From: Ornithodoros turicata
Taxonomy: Eukaryota; Arthropoda; Arachnida; Ixodida; Argasidae
Direction of reading: 5' to 3'
Assembly: GCF_037126465.1 (NCBI RefSeq)
Contig: NC_088210.1
Location: 24,639,511-24,703,510, forward strand
DNA length: 64,000 nucleotides
Shown here: positions 33,820 through 45,239 of the stretch, piece after piece
Numbering within the stretch: position 1 is the stretch's first letter
Layout of the letters: each line of letters begins with the position of its first letter
Program-made: the position numbers and the translations under genes
The notes under the pieces: model-generated
Database searches by the model: none
What the model saw: the letters and a program-made list of their open reading frames with translations, nothing else
What the model was told of the DNA's origin: nothing

Positions 33820-34131
33820 CACTTTGCACTCCCCGATGAACTCACGCACCCTCTACGCATCTCCACCCTTCACCGTTCATCCGTCTTTTTCTTTTTTTGC
33901 TATAGTCGCGACGACGCCCACTTCTGTGTTGCCAACGGCGAGCCGATCCTGCCCCCCCCCCCTTTTTTTTTTTCTGGTCTTAGAGTGCATAACGCGGTTC
34001 ATAATATCTCCACGTCGCATAGATAATCAATATTTTGGAAGAATACAGTTTGAGACGCGTAGGTTGCGATGACCTCGGTGATAAGACTCCCCACTCACCA
34101 TCATTCAAATAAAGTTGTTGTTGTTGTTGCA
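33820..34131 (+). mobile_element. LINE 3' UTR and (TTG)n tail
   Basis: The 3' UTR includes TGCTATAGTCGCGACGACGC, a C run followed by a T run, GATGACCTCGGTGATAAGAC, TCCCCACTCACCATCATTC and finally AAATAAAGTTGTTGTTG. It gives the link between the tail fragments (7401, 21501, 31791) and the UTR fragment (19716) as one LINE family. Confidence 0.8.
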
Positions 34132-34134
34132 ATG

Positions 34135-37100
34135 ACATACATTCGGTACAAGGTTCTGATGATTTGGCCCGTAGTCGTAGTTTAAGCGATGGCCGTAACA
34201 TTAATTTGACCGAGCTCAGTAAGCCACTCGCACCGTTTACTGCATTGCTACTGCGGAAAAGAATCATCACGTCTCCATCAACATCTCTCGCGCCGCCGTA
34301 ATTCGATTTACACGTACCGTGCAACAATAACGCAGAAGGCGCGCACCCCTAGATGCAGCGTGCGTTCTGCAGACCGAAATCCTATTACTTTTTCTTTACT
34401 TAAGCAATTTCCTTTCCATCGAGTCTTATCGCATAAACAAAATCCCGAAGAAGGAGAGAGAGAGAGAGAAACGAAAACAGATGAAGTATCAAAGGAATCG
34501 GAAGCAATCTCAGGCACTGGAGCGGCAAGGGCTCGCCAAGGTAATGGTCTGGAAAGGACCAACCGCTGTGCATAGCGACGGTTTAAGAACTGGCGCGCAG
34601 AAGGAACTCAAAAATCGCGAAGACAAGAAGAGGGTGGCTTAACGGGCTCATCCTTTTGGTTGCACAATGTTGCCAGAGAGGTAATATTGAACCAGAGCAG
34701 GGAGCGAATTTTATACGAGGGCGGGCGCGCGCGCTTCTCAGAATGAGCACTCGGGTGCCAAGCATCACGTACGCGTCGAGAGTACATTCAAATTGTCTCC
34801 GTGGAAGTGGCTTGATTGAAGAAGCAGCCATTAGACGTTCTATGTACGGCGCGAGCGAAGGCGGCGTGGCAGTAAAAATGGCTCTGGGATGCGTTGCTAA
34901 CAATGTCAATGACGACTTCGAGCGAGCTCCCCGGGTACGTAATAATAAACTAAATAAATAAAATAAACAAGAAGAGAAAACGCAATGAGCCAATTCAGCT
35001 GGTGACTCTCGGACGTGACTTCGCCGGCGGTGCACCCTTTTTCCGTCGCAAAGTGTAGTGGAAGTCCGACGTCATCTTTTTTTTTTTTCCCCTATATTTG
35101 CTGCTCAAGTTCTCTTCGTTTTCTTCGTGGTAGGGGACGTGTGACAAGTAATTACATCCGCTGGTGTGCTTGAGGAAGCAAAAACCTCCGCTTCTCATTC
35201 ATGTCAAGGGCTGTCCTCACACAACCACTTCTGCAAACGTTATGCTCCCTATAGTAGGTGGTAAACGAACCTAATAAACCATACCATTGTCGTTAACGTG
35301 CTGGTATGATCCTTGTCGTTTATGTATACGAATTAAGGTGCACATAAACAGCAAGCTCCGCTGTGTACGTTCGAGTTCGAACAACCTCTTCAGGCCTGTT
35401 GAACCGCCCTCCGTGTATCCGTTGGCTACTGATCCCTAGGTTGCGGGATGGATCCCGACCGAAGACGTCAGCAGCTTGGTGGGACGGTACAAGTTGCCAT
35501 GAATTATCATTAGAGAGATTTAGTGCTACGTACGCAATAACTCCGGCTCACGCAAAGAAATAGCGGGTGCACATTCCGCATGCGCCGGACGTGTTTTTGC
35601 ATTTAGCGCGTGCGCAGTGTGAACATGCAATTCTCTTGCGTACGCTGCAAATAAAACTTTCTATTATCGCGTTGTGTATGACGCTAACGGATAGTATTAG
35701 CACTGCGTACGCAAGAAAATGGCGGGATAATACCCCGCGAGCGCCGAACGTAGACTGTGTGTCTAGCACAACACGCAATCCCCTTGTGTACGCGAGGCGA
35801 TTGCGCACGCCTACAGCAGAAGCCCGCTATTATTATACATGTTCGAAGCTATTATCTTGCAAGCTATACGACGGGATAACAACACTGGTGGAGCAAAACA
35901 CATCACACAGCTGCCCCTGTGCACCAGTAAACGTCCTGAGAAGTGGCAAGCTTCACCAGGCTAACCTCTCCACAAGCCCACAAAGAAACAAAACGGCTCG
36001 AAGCAAACACGGAGCACTTCCTTCCTGATTACAAGCCGTACAGACTAGATACGCCTGAAATCCGTTCCATCCGACCGAGTTCGATTGTTTCCAGCTTCCA
36101 TCGCAGAATCACGTCGCAGAAACAAAGTCCGGGCCTCCCATTAAAATCGGAAGCCGCAAACTGGGTGCGCTCGGCGATCGAAAATTGCGGCTCACGCACG
36201 TCGAAATCACAAAAGACCGGCCGCTATACTGCAGAGTCGATTTCCGCCGGCACAATACCATATATTTCTTCCTGGACTCGCAACAAAAACCTTCCCGATA
36301 GGAGAGTTCGGCATCAAAACGGAAACAAGTACCGTACAGTCGATTACGACCAGCGGTAGTCATGTCGATAAACAACCCCGTCCTTATCGCTGCGAGACAA
36401 TTGCGAAGAGCCCGCAACTATCCAACTCGCCCCGGTTAAGCCTTCCTACCTTTGGCAACGTCTTCTTTCCGAGGGCAGAGGAAAAAAAGCGGGGCCATAG
36501 GAGAGCTTAAATACGTCTATCTCCAAACGGCAAGCGCTTCACAGTTTTAGACGTCCTTTTTTGTCGACACAACGTAGCTGCTTCGAGTTCGATACAGGGG
36601 TAAGCCGCTCTTCTGCCATTTTCGCGTTTTGGACTTTAGTGGGAAAATTCACTAGCTCGAGCTGAATGGGGGTTTAGTGAACGAAATCGCGTTTCGCGCC
36701 AGGTAAAAAATGCACGACGCTATCTAGAAATTTTGCGGTACCTGTCCAAACAAGAAGAATTCGAGGAGGAGGCAGCTCATAAAGCTGGGTAATAAAGTGA
36801 GATTCGAAAATAATTTTTACTGCAGAATTGAGGACGGATGTTTTCCATGTTGTTGTTGTTTTGTTTTTTGTTTTTTTTTTGGGGGGGGGGGTAGAATTTT
36901 CAGAATTGTTTCTGCAGAGCTTTGAATTTCAGAGCATCCATGCAACAGAATGCATTCGCAGCCACGTGAGCGCTGTAAACATGGAGAGCACACATGTAAA
37001 TTCTACGCTCTTTTATAGCTATTGTGCAATCCTTAGGCATTGCTGCATCGATTCTGTGCTGACTTCACGTTCATCCTGCCCCGGGCGGAAGCTGGCCTGA

Positions 37101-37795
37101 GGACGGCGGAAACGTAGAGTATTCACCGGTTATCAGATTATTTCAATTAAATGCGACATTACCAAGTACAAACCTTCGTTCACCTCGTCAGGGGAGGTGC
37201 TGGGCCGTCCGGCATAGCGCTCTTAAAGCGTGCTTCACTGCAGCAGTGGTCACTATGCGGGGAAACTAGGCACATCCAGCAGCAACGTATAGCGCAGTAT
37301 TGTTTTTCGGGGTACCGATAAAGACGAGTTCCTTTTTGTGACAAGAAAGCTCCACGATGGAGGTATGCGCGGAGAGAGAACTATTTAGTGCTTTGTTTAG
37401 TCGAATTGTTTAAAACACATCTTAATATCTTGAACTGATTTGCTCAAATCCGCCATGCGTACTCCGATTCCCGCAACAAAACGTTACATTAACTTGTTAA
37501 ATTTCATAATTCAATTCTAAAAATGAAATTTATTTAAATAATATTTTGGGAAAAAATTTGCACTATAATAGTATTAGTATTGATAAAATTCCTCGTAGTG
37601 CGTTGCAAAAGCTTCCTACGTTGATACAGTGATTTTCAGACAAGTATATTACGCTGTTGAAATAATATATTCGTGCAGTATATAGAGCGTAGATGTACAC
37701 CTGCCACATGTGCGTGATACATGATGTACGTGATACACCTGTCACTACCGCAACTTTGTTCATGGTCATAGTTACCTCAGAAAATAAAATCACGA
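34135..37795. other. No gene seen; unique DNA
   Basis: This is the largest region with no recognised element. The block 35520-35830 is rich in TACGC/GCGTACG and shows weak resemblance to the TACGC element at 9724-10190. The frame 35943-36359 (138 codons, Ser/Thr/Arg-rich) has no known motif. A phrase GCCTGAGGACGGCGGAAACG near 37096 resembles the CTGANGA...GAAA hammerhead skeleton but lacks a stem II. T and G runs lie at 36867-36891. Confidence 0.45.
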
Positions 37796-37800
37796 AATTA

Positions 37801-38394
37801 TCGTATTTTCCGGTGTATAACGCGCGCGTTATTCAGTAAAAAAAAAAAAAAAACTGCTTTGAAGAGGTCCTGCGCGTTATCTCACGGTGCACGTTATACG
37901 CGGAAATATTTTCCTGCAGAGTTCTTTCTCAGGTCGGTGACGTACAAATTCTAGCCTCTTCAAGACAGAGTGTGCTGTGACTTTCTCCCAAATCGCTTAG
38001 GGCCAGTTGACAAAACCGGCGAAAGGGCACTGCTGGGCTTCAAAAAAAAGTTAATGATGCTGCTTAAGGTCAATAATGCTGACTTCATTTCGGAAGGCAG
38101 GCGTGATTCAGAAGGGACGCCAAACCGAAAGCCGAGAAGAGACTGAAGTATACTGTATGATACCGACTCTCTTGCATCGGAGTTTAACGGCTTTGACTAA
38201 ATGTGTTTTAAATAAAGCATATGCGTGTATGATACACCGCCTTGGTTTATTGCGATACAGGTGGCAGTACAGAAGCTTGTAGCAACAATGCGGTGCGCGT
38301 TATACATGGAACTTTTTTTTTTTTTTTTCAAATTAGTCCCGTTTTTAGGGGTGCACATTATACACGAGTGCGCGTTATACACAGGAAAATACGG
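37801..38394. mobile_element. TIR element, 594 bp, TA flanked
   Basis: The ends (TCGTATTTTCCGGTGTATAA and its counterpart TTATACACAGGAAAATACGG) form an inverted repeat of about 27 bp and are flanked by TA on each side. Internal CGCGTTATAC/GCACGTTATACGCGG phrases repeat the end motif. No transposase frame is visible, so it is a non-autonomous Tc1/mariner- or pogo-like element; the superfamily is inferred from TA. Confidence 0.72.
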
Positions 38395-38497
38395 TACTCA
38401 ATTCATCTGGCATGTGTGTAAAACATATTTGGTAAATACAGGCGAATAAAACAAGTGTCACGACATAATGCATTAGCTCGCATACCAATACTAATAC

Positions 38498-39023
38498 CAG
38501 TGACGGCCAGTAGTTAACTACATGTAGTTAAACTACTAGTTAAACTATCTGATTGTAGTTAAAAAGTAGTTATCAACTACTTGCTGAAATGTAGTGTGCA
38601 ACTACTAGTTAAACTACTATTTCGAGTAGTTAACTACAGTAGTTAGGTTACTGCAGGCGTCAACTACTTCCGATTTTGCCGCAAGCTTTACGGCACAACT
38701 GTGCTTCCGACTTTTACCTTGAGCTACTTGTTTGATGAGAACGGAGGTGCAGAGTAATTGTGCCGTGCGTGTGTACCAAATCTTCACTTTTATCACTGCT
38801 TGTGATTCATATTTAGGTGTCCAAGAACACTATAGAATGGGATTGGTGTTGATGGACAACGTTAAGTAGTTAGAGACGTAGTTAAAATACATTGCAGTAG
38901 TTAAAGAAGTAGTTTTAACTACCTCCACTGAAAAGTAGTTGAACTACTAGTTAAACTACTCCATCGCAAAGTAGTTAGTAGTTGTAGTTAGACTACTGTG
39001 GAAGTAGTTAGTGGCCATCACTG
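38498..39023. mobile_element. hAT non-autonomous element, 526 bp
   Basis: The termini CAGTGACGGCCA and TGGCCATCACTG are inverted and flanked by a perfect 8-bp duplication ACTAATAC (38490-38497 and 39024-39031), the hAT hallmark. Both subterminal regions are packed with AGTAGTTAACTAC-type motifs in both orientations, as expected for hAT transposase binding repeats. The middle (about 38660-38860) is unique and noncoding. Confidence 0.93.
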
Positions 39024-39031
39024 ACTAATAC

Positions 39032-40420
39032 GCATTCAGTATCATTCGAGAGACCGTGCTGTATGGTTTCAGCCACCGCTTCCTTAACGCAGAAGCAATC
39101 ACGGACGCTATTCAGAGTAAAACAAATTGCGAGGTAGCAAATGCAAAGCAACGCAAACTTTTTCATTTCCCAGGGGGTAACCGTAAGTTATTTTCCTCGC
39201 GGCTGCACGGAGCCTGAAAGGAAGTAGCCTTTTGAAGAGCTCCCTTCCCACCAGGGGTTACAACATCTGAGCGAAAAACACCCGTCCAAACGTCAGTGAA
39301 ACTAAACTCGCATGCCACTCATCGGATTACTTTCAATATATTACGCGAACAATCCCCGATGGAGCAGAAAAGTCGGATTAACATATTTGCTCCTCTCGCT
39401 CGCCTTTTTTTTTTTTTTCTTTTACAGAGATATTTCGTTAACAATGCGTTTTAAACACCCTCCCTTCGAAAAGCAACACGCGGGTAAAACTTGAACGCCA
39501 GACCATTTTTCAACAAAGAGCTCGTTATCCGCAAATTAAGTTTCTTGTTATACGCGCTACGCTAATAAGAGCGAAAAGAATGGGAGTCCATCCTTAAGCC
39601 ATCCCCCTCTCACCCCCCCCCCTCCTCACCCCCTCGAGCCTATCTGGCTCACTCCTGAAACACAGAGAGCGAGAAGCCCTCAAAGCTTGGGAAGTCTTGG
39701 AAGAAACGGCCTCTTGGATAGAACGAGTCAGCGTTTAGCAAATCCAATTTGACTCCGTTCCTTAGTCATCAGCTACTTTACTTACACGAGGCTCCTTATA
39801 CAAGAAAGCTGTTTGCAGTGTTCCCGCCCTAATCCAATATTGCGGTCTGCCATGCAATATTCCGGTGGCGCAAACTCGGCAAGGTATAGAGGGGGAGGGG
39901 GGGGCGCCGTTGGCACCCAAAACGGTTTTAATCGTTCCTTAATAATTTCATCTCCGGCAAGAGATTTGGCGACCGCGCAGCGGGAAATTAGCTTTTCCGC
40001 TCACAGCGGCAAGAGGTTTTGCCCCAAGAGGCGGAAAAACGCGCGGCAAAAATTAATAAGCTCGATAACGCCAGGTTGCCACGAGCCTGGAGGCTGTATA
40101 ACGCGAAATTAGCGCTCGTTCTCCTACGAGGCTAATTAAAAATCTGCCGGAAGCACGCGACAAGCAAGCGCGTAGACAGGTGTATGTACAGCGAATGTAC
40201 AAGCGTTCTGCTTTCACGTCGGCGTGTCTGTAGCAGTATATATGCGTGTAGTAGTTCAGAACGATTACTATTTGATGATTAGAGCTAAGCTGAGCATGAA
40301 TTGTGCATGGTTAGTTTGATTATACAGAATGAGTATAGCTCGCAGGGTGGTTGCACTGCTTGTCGGTTGTACTGCTTTGAGGCAAGTAGCACATCTCGGC
40401 CCATTACTGGCTGGACAGTG
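39032..40420. other. No gene seen; unique DNA
   Basis: A C-rich tract near 39605-39630 and a G run near 39893. No recognised element or coding domain. Confidence 0.5.
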
Positions 40421-40475
40421 GCAATATACTGGTTCAATATTGAACCAATGTAACCGACATCCACCCAATATGGAG
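40405..40475. repeat. Minisatellite-related palindrome
   Basis: An 18-bp perfect palindrome TGGTTCAATATTGAACCA (40430-40447) lies within CAATA-rich sequence resembling the 31-bp minisatellite unit at 1118-1326, which carries TTGGACCAATATTGG. A MITE arm scrap (GCTCCTAGCCAACCG) follows at 40493. Confidence 0.5.
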
Positions 40476-40622
40476 ATATTGAGAATTGCGCTGCTCCTAG
40501 CCAACCGTCGAAGGATATCTAACCGACGCCTCCCGAAGGACGTCTTTCTCTCTACTGATATTTAAAACTTACGCGCATACGCCTTTCTGTGACACTTATG
40601 CGGTTATGTTAAATGTCATATA

Positions 40623-40870
40623 CACTCTCAGAACAGAACTTCACAGCATAGACGTTGTTCGCAACCAATGCCATGAATGATATGATTGTCGCTTCTGATT
40701 TTGAAGAGAGAGAAGGGCGTACGCCTTTTTGTAGCAATTATCATATATCCAAATGGCTACAAAAAGGCGTACGCGCCCTCGCTCTTCGAATCAGAAGCGA
40801 TAACCCTATCATTCGTGGCAATGGTTGGCGCGCAGCGTGCTATGCGGTGAAGTTCTGCCTTTATAGACTG
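40623..40870. mobile_element. MITE family B, 248 bp, intact
   Basis: Arms run from CACTCTCAGAACAGAACTTC to GAAGTTCTGCCTTTATAGACTG, with GGGCGTACGCCTTTTTGTAGC and its complement around a GGATATATGAT-type loop. TA flanks both ends. A family A inner fragment sits just upstream at 40570-40620. Confidence 0.9.
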
Positions 40871-40871
40871 T

Positions 40872-41815
40872 AATGATGATGTAGCAGCCTGCTGAGATAG
40901 TTAATTATGTGGAAGTTAGGCTAGAGGTTATAACTTGAAAAAAAAAAAGAGGCTTTACAGCTAACGGGATCATCTACGCGAGGAACATGCGCGGGATAGA
41001 AGGTTCCAATCGTTAATGGTCTGAGGAAGAAAGATTCCTGAAAGGCAGCCGTTTGCAGCTTCATGTTCCGGATGTGGTCATGGCGTGATAAAATATAGTC
41101 AGCAGAAGCAAGAAGCCGCTCTCGGCTAGAATCGTTGTCATATATCTTGTGTGAAAGAGACAACCGAGCACAACGATGCGACCGATACAATGGTGCTCAA
41201 TACTATATACCATACTATGCTATAGCTTGGAGATACTCGAAATGTCGGAAAGAACGAGATTGAACAGACTCCATAGCCTTAAGTAAGCGGTCTCTGTGAG
41301 GATCCCATATATTTCTGAAGCATACTCAAGTCTTGGTCGCAAAAATGTTAGACATGGCATCATAAACTCTGACCGTCCCTGTACAACACACACACACACG
41401 CACACACAAACAAACAAACAAAATGATGGTGAGATGAGACTGATGCCGGTCAGCAGGCTGAAAGACGATGGTGTACAAACTGTTCTATACCTCTCCTCAT
41501 ATTTTGCCTTACATATACCCCCTCCCAAAAGGTTTCGTAATCGTTATATATTTTTTTTCTTGTTGCTGCTGTGACATTATCACATACTGTGCAGATTAAC
41601 TGATTTACAGCACGTGCATTCATATTCGCGTTTGTGCGAGGCGTATCATGGATTCCCTATGGAGGCGCGATTAGTATTTATGGTGATATAATCACGGTGA
41701 TTGTGTTATATATTCAAGCGGTGTTGAAGATAACACAATCACGGGCAATGTTGGTCTTCACCAAGTTAACGGCATGATAGAGATGGAGTACCGATGAAAC
41801 ATCCAACTTATTAGT
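40872..41815. other. No gene seen; (CA)n present
   Basis: A (CA)n run at 41388-41412 and a T run near 41550. The region 40920-41370 is unique with no domain recognised. Confidence 0.5.
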
Positions 41816-41817
41816 GA

Positions 41818-41982
41818 GTTTTAGTATATTGTACGCTATCGCCCTTGCGTGCGTAAGGGATAGCGTTGGTGTTTCTGCGCACGCGCAATAGATAAACGGA
41901 GCTTTGCGCATTGCGCAGAACCACCACGCTATCCCATACGTACGCAAAGGCGACAGCGTACGGCATACTAAACGTCACTATT
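41818..41982. mobile_element. TACGC-family MITE, 165 bp
   Basis: Left GTTTTAGTATATTGTACGCT, right AGCGTACGGCATACTAAAC. The arms of about 70 bp pair almost throughout (GGGATAGCGTTGGTG / CACCACGCTATCCC). The centre is CAATAGATAAACGGAGC. The same ends occur at 55139-55249 and on the larger element 9724-10190. Confidence 0.8.
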
Positions 41983-42254
41983 ACCATAAAAATAACGTTC
42001 CTCTTCAAGCTGCGCTGACACTTAAACGACAGAGAACAGAGCGACAACAACACCACAGAGCTTAAGCAACCAGCCTGATATACGAGGGACACGTTTTATC
42101 ACGAAAAGGCGTACAACGGCACGGTAAAATCACAAAATTACCAGCAATCTTGTTTGTAGTCGATCATCCCTTGTACTTAATGTTGGTTTAGGATCTCAAC
42201 CCAACAGCTGCTTACGTTTCCTATACTTTCCCCCCTCTCCGACACACGAGTATA

Positions 42255-42365
42255 GGGGTGGGGGGATATGTTTCTTGAAAAAAGAAAGGGAGGAAAGGTC
42301 AGTCAGGCGTAGGCAGACTTGCTATTCCTTTAAAAAAAAGAATAAAACGAACAAAACACACACAC
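42255..42365 (+). mobile_element. G-type short retroposon
   Basis: A G run, ATATGTTTCTTGAAAAAAGA, AAGGTCAGTCAGGCGTAGGC, AGACTTGCTATTCC and an A-rich tail into (CA)n. Similar copies are at 53682, 53925 and in reverse at 8382. Confidence 0.65.
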
Positions 42366-42395
42366 ACGCGCGAGTATGGCTCGATTATCCAGCTA

Positions 42396-42934
42396 CACTC
42401 TCAGAAAAAAGGTTGGAGCAGTTACACCTTTTAGGAGGTAATAGATGTCGCATATGTTGTGCCTAAAAGGTTGCAAATTTCTACCTGCTACCTACGAATG
42501 ATAGGGTTGCCGCTTCTGATTCGGTGAGCCAAGGGGGGGGGGGGGCGTACGCCCTTTTGTAGCAATTTGGATATATGATAATTGCTTTTATCACCCCTTT
42601 TACACCCTTTTCCAGACGCTACACTCTTAAAAATGAACTTCACCGCATAGCACGCTCCTAGCCAACCATAATCTCGAATGATATCGTTATCTGCCCTGAT
42701 TTGTTGAAAACGGGAGGCGTACGCCTTTTTTGTGACACTTATGCTGCTCATAATTGTCACAGAAAAGGCGTACGCCTCCCGTTTCCAACAAATCAGGGCA
42801 GATAACGATATCATTCGAGATGGTGGTTGGCTAGGAGCGTGCTATGCGGTGAAGTTCATTTTTAAGAGTGTATGTTGACGTTGATGGTAACTATAGAAGT
42901 TACCACATTTTCACACCCTTTTTTTCTTAGTGTG
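42396..42934. mobile_element. MITE family C with a nested family A
   Basis: This C element is reversed relative to 17340 and 44952: CACTCTCAGAAAAAAGGTTG at the left and CCCTTTTTTTCTTAGTGTG at the right. A family A copy interrupts CCAGACGC-TA-TGTTGACG. The two other C copies show the unoccupied site, so the insertion and its TA duplication are proved within the window. Confidence 0.92.
42622..42870. mobile_element. MITE family A, 249 bp, intact, nested in C
   Basis: Near-perfect arms, canonical termini, and TA at 42620-42621 and 42871-42872. The loop is CACTTATGCTGCTCATAATTG. It is one of the best-preserved copies and younger than its C host. Confidence 0.95.
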
Positions 42935-44180
42935 TTTATGCTCAGCGATTCGCATACGCGTTTTGTAGTGGTCGATCCTGACTGGGTCGTGACTAACCTC
43001 TCCATATTTTTCTTTCTTATTCGATCAATCAATCAAGCACTAAAAGGAAACAAAGTGACGCCTAGAAACCACTGCTTCAAATACCGCGAATTCACACACA
43101 ACTACAACCCCGACGAGTCGGGCAAGCTAGAGCATTTTTTTTTCTTTTAAACGTTTCTCGCAGATCTTATAAGTGGCGTAGGATGGCGGTTAGCAAAATG
43201 AACGTGCGGCATTGGTACGCCAAAAAGGCAGGTATTTGAAGCATTCAGCGAAGCTCTGCGGGCATCGATAATAAGTTCCCGCGTCGAAGGCAGCTGCTTT
43301 CTGCCGTTAGATTAATGGACGTAATTTATTATAAGAGTTCACAAAAATCAGCTCGGGAAAAACACGCAGGAAAGCCAGCGGGGATCCACTCTTCCTTCTT
43401 TTCTTTTTTAGAAAAAGAAATGTAGTCATTATAGCAATTTATTAAGGCAGCTATGTACATATAGAGACTACTAATCTTTGCTATTTTGCGCGGCCCGCTT
43501 ATCAAGTGCCCAATTGCCTTAATGTCGATGAAAGATAGCCAAAGTGTACGTGAGCAATTTCTTTCTGTATCGGCTTTAAAAATTAAGTCGTTCTTCTTTT
43601 ATTTTTCTGAATCCGCAAATGAATGAACGGACAGACCGTCCCCAATATGAAGCCAAGTGGGCTCAAGTGGTCCTGCTCCGATAAGGCCGTACATTCACTC
43701 CAGTTCAGGAGTACATGTACAGTGTTAGCACGCCGTGATTTTAGCAACTGAAATTGATTGATTAAGTGCCTTTGGTGACTGAAATGTCGGCCCGGTAAGA
43801 GAAACAGCAGAATCACAACAAAAGAAAAGAAAAGCGAACAACAATGATGAGATAGCAGTCCTCTCGTAAAGAATGTTTGCCTATACTCCTTAGAGTGATA
43901 CGAAGTAAATTTACGGCGCGGTGTTTGTACACTGCACGCCTGCTACCTAACTCCCTTACTACCTGCTACCTAACAGGTACATCATGCCAGCAGCATAAAC
44001 GGACGACCAATTTTTCTTGGAGCAAAAACATTTTTTGTTCAGTCTGTGAACTCAGTATTGCTGGAAGTATTCGTTGACTCCTCGAACGTTAGTTAATTAC
44101 ACATACAGGGTGTTCGAAGAAACCTGTAAAAGACCGCAGCTAGACAGCAGGAAAACGGCATGCCATGCTGTTATAGGCAA
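42935..44180. other. No gene seen; unique DNA
   Basis: No coding domain or complete element is recognised. ACTCCTTAGAGTG near 43885 is a short palindrome. ACAGGGTGTTCGAAG near 44106 resembles a T-family end, but nothing else matches. Confidence 0.45.
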
Positions 44181-44185
44181 CGTTG

Positions 44186-44945
44186 TACGTGACTCGTTAC
44201 CCGGTAACCAGTTACTTTTTTTGGTAACGGAATAATGAACTAGTTACTTTTCAAAAAAATGTAGCTAATAACATATTCAGTAACAAAAATCGGTAACTCG
44301 GTACTCACGTTACTCGTTCCTTTCCTTGAAAGCCCCCCCCATCATCATCCCTTCATCCTCTCCCAACGCGAAATAGGGCAGTGTACCGCCTCAGCGGCGG
44401 TGAATCGCCCACACTCTTAAAAATGAACTTCACCGCACAGCACGGTCCTAGCCAACCATAATCTTTAATGATATCGTTATCTGCCCCCATTTGCTGAAAA
44501 CGGGAGGCGTACGCCTTTTCTGTGACAATTATGAACAGCATAAGTGTCACAAAAAAGGCGTACGCCCCCCGTTTCCAACAAATCAGGGCAAATAGCGATA
44601 TCAGTAAAGATGATGGTTGGCTAGGAGCGCGCTATGCGGTGAAGTTCATGTTTAAGAGTGCACCCCGTCACCATCCAATGTATGTGTGTGTGTGTGTCCT
44701 TTCCTTCGTTTACGTGCGGCTTCAACATGGACGATATGGTCAATTATACCATGTGGAAATTCCCGAAATTCCGTACGCCGTACGGTGTTTGTGTGTGTGT
44801 GTGTGTGGTAACTCGTTACTGTCACGTAACGGGAACGCGTTCCTTTTGCTGCTTTCGTAACGGGTAACGTATTTAATTCCTGTTTGTGTGTGTGTGTGAT
44901 AAGGAGTAACGGTGTTTACTTCCTTTTTTTCGGTAACGTGCACAA
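44186..44945. mobile_element. GTTAC-rich element, possibly hAT-like, interrupted
   Basis: The two parts 44186-44330 and 44810-44945 are dense in GTAACT/GTTAC motifs in both orientations, like the subterminal repeats of the hAT element at 38498. An A MITE (44412-44660) and (GT)n runs lie between. No clear termini or 8-bp duplication was found. Confidence 0.4.
44412..44660. mobile_element. MITE family A, 249 bp
   Basis: Complete arms with canonical ends. Flanks are CA and CA, so the TA duplication is mutated. Both GCGTACGCC motifs are present. Confidence 0.92.
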
Positions 44946-44951
44946 GTCTGG

Positions 44952-45234
44952 TACTCTAAGAAAAAAGGGTGTGAAAAGATGGTAACTTCTACAGTTACCA
45001 CCTAGGTCAACATAGCGTCTGATAAAGGGTGCAAAAGGGTGGTAGAAGCAATTATCACATATCCATATTGCTACAAAAAGGCGTACGCCCCCCTCGCTCA
45101 CCGAATCAGGAGCGGTAACCCTATCATCCATAGGTAGCAGGCAGAACTTTGCAACCTTTTATAGGCACAACATATGCAACAGCTATTACCTCTTAAAAGG
45201 TGTAACTGCTCCACCTTTTTTTTTTTCTAAGAAT
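44952..45234. mobile_element. MITE family C, 283 bp
   Basis: TACTCTAAGAAAAAAGGGTG at the left, TTTTTTTTTCTAAGAATG at the right. It has the empty site GGTCAACATAGCGTCTG and the inner AAAGGCGTACGCCCCCC. It is co-linear with 17340-17611. Confidence 0.9.
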
Positions 45235-45239
45235 GTACG

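Noticed and set aside
37094..37115. Second hammerhead motif (CTGAGGA...GAAACG)
   Set aside because: Only five bases separate the two core halves, too few for stem II.
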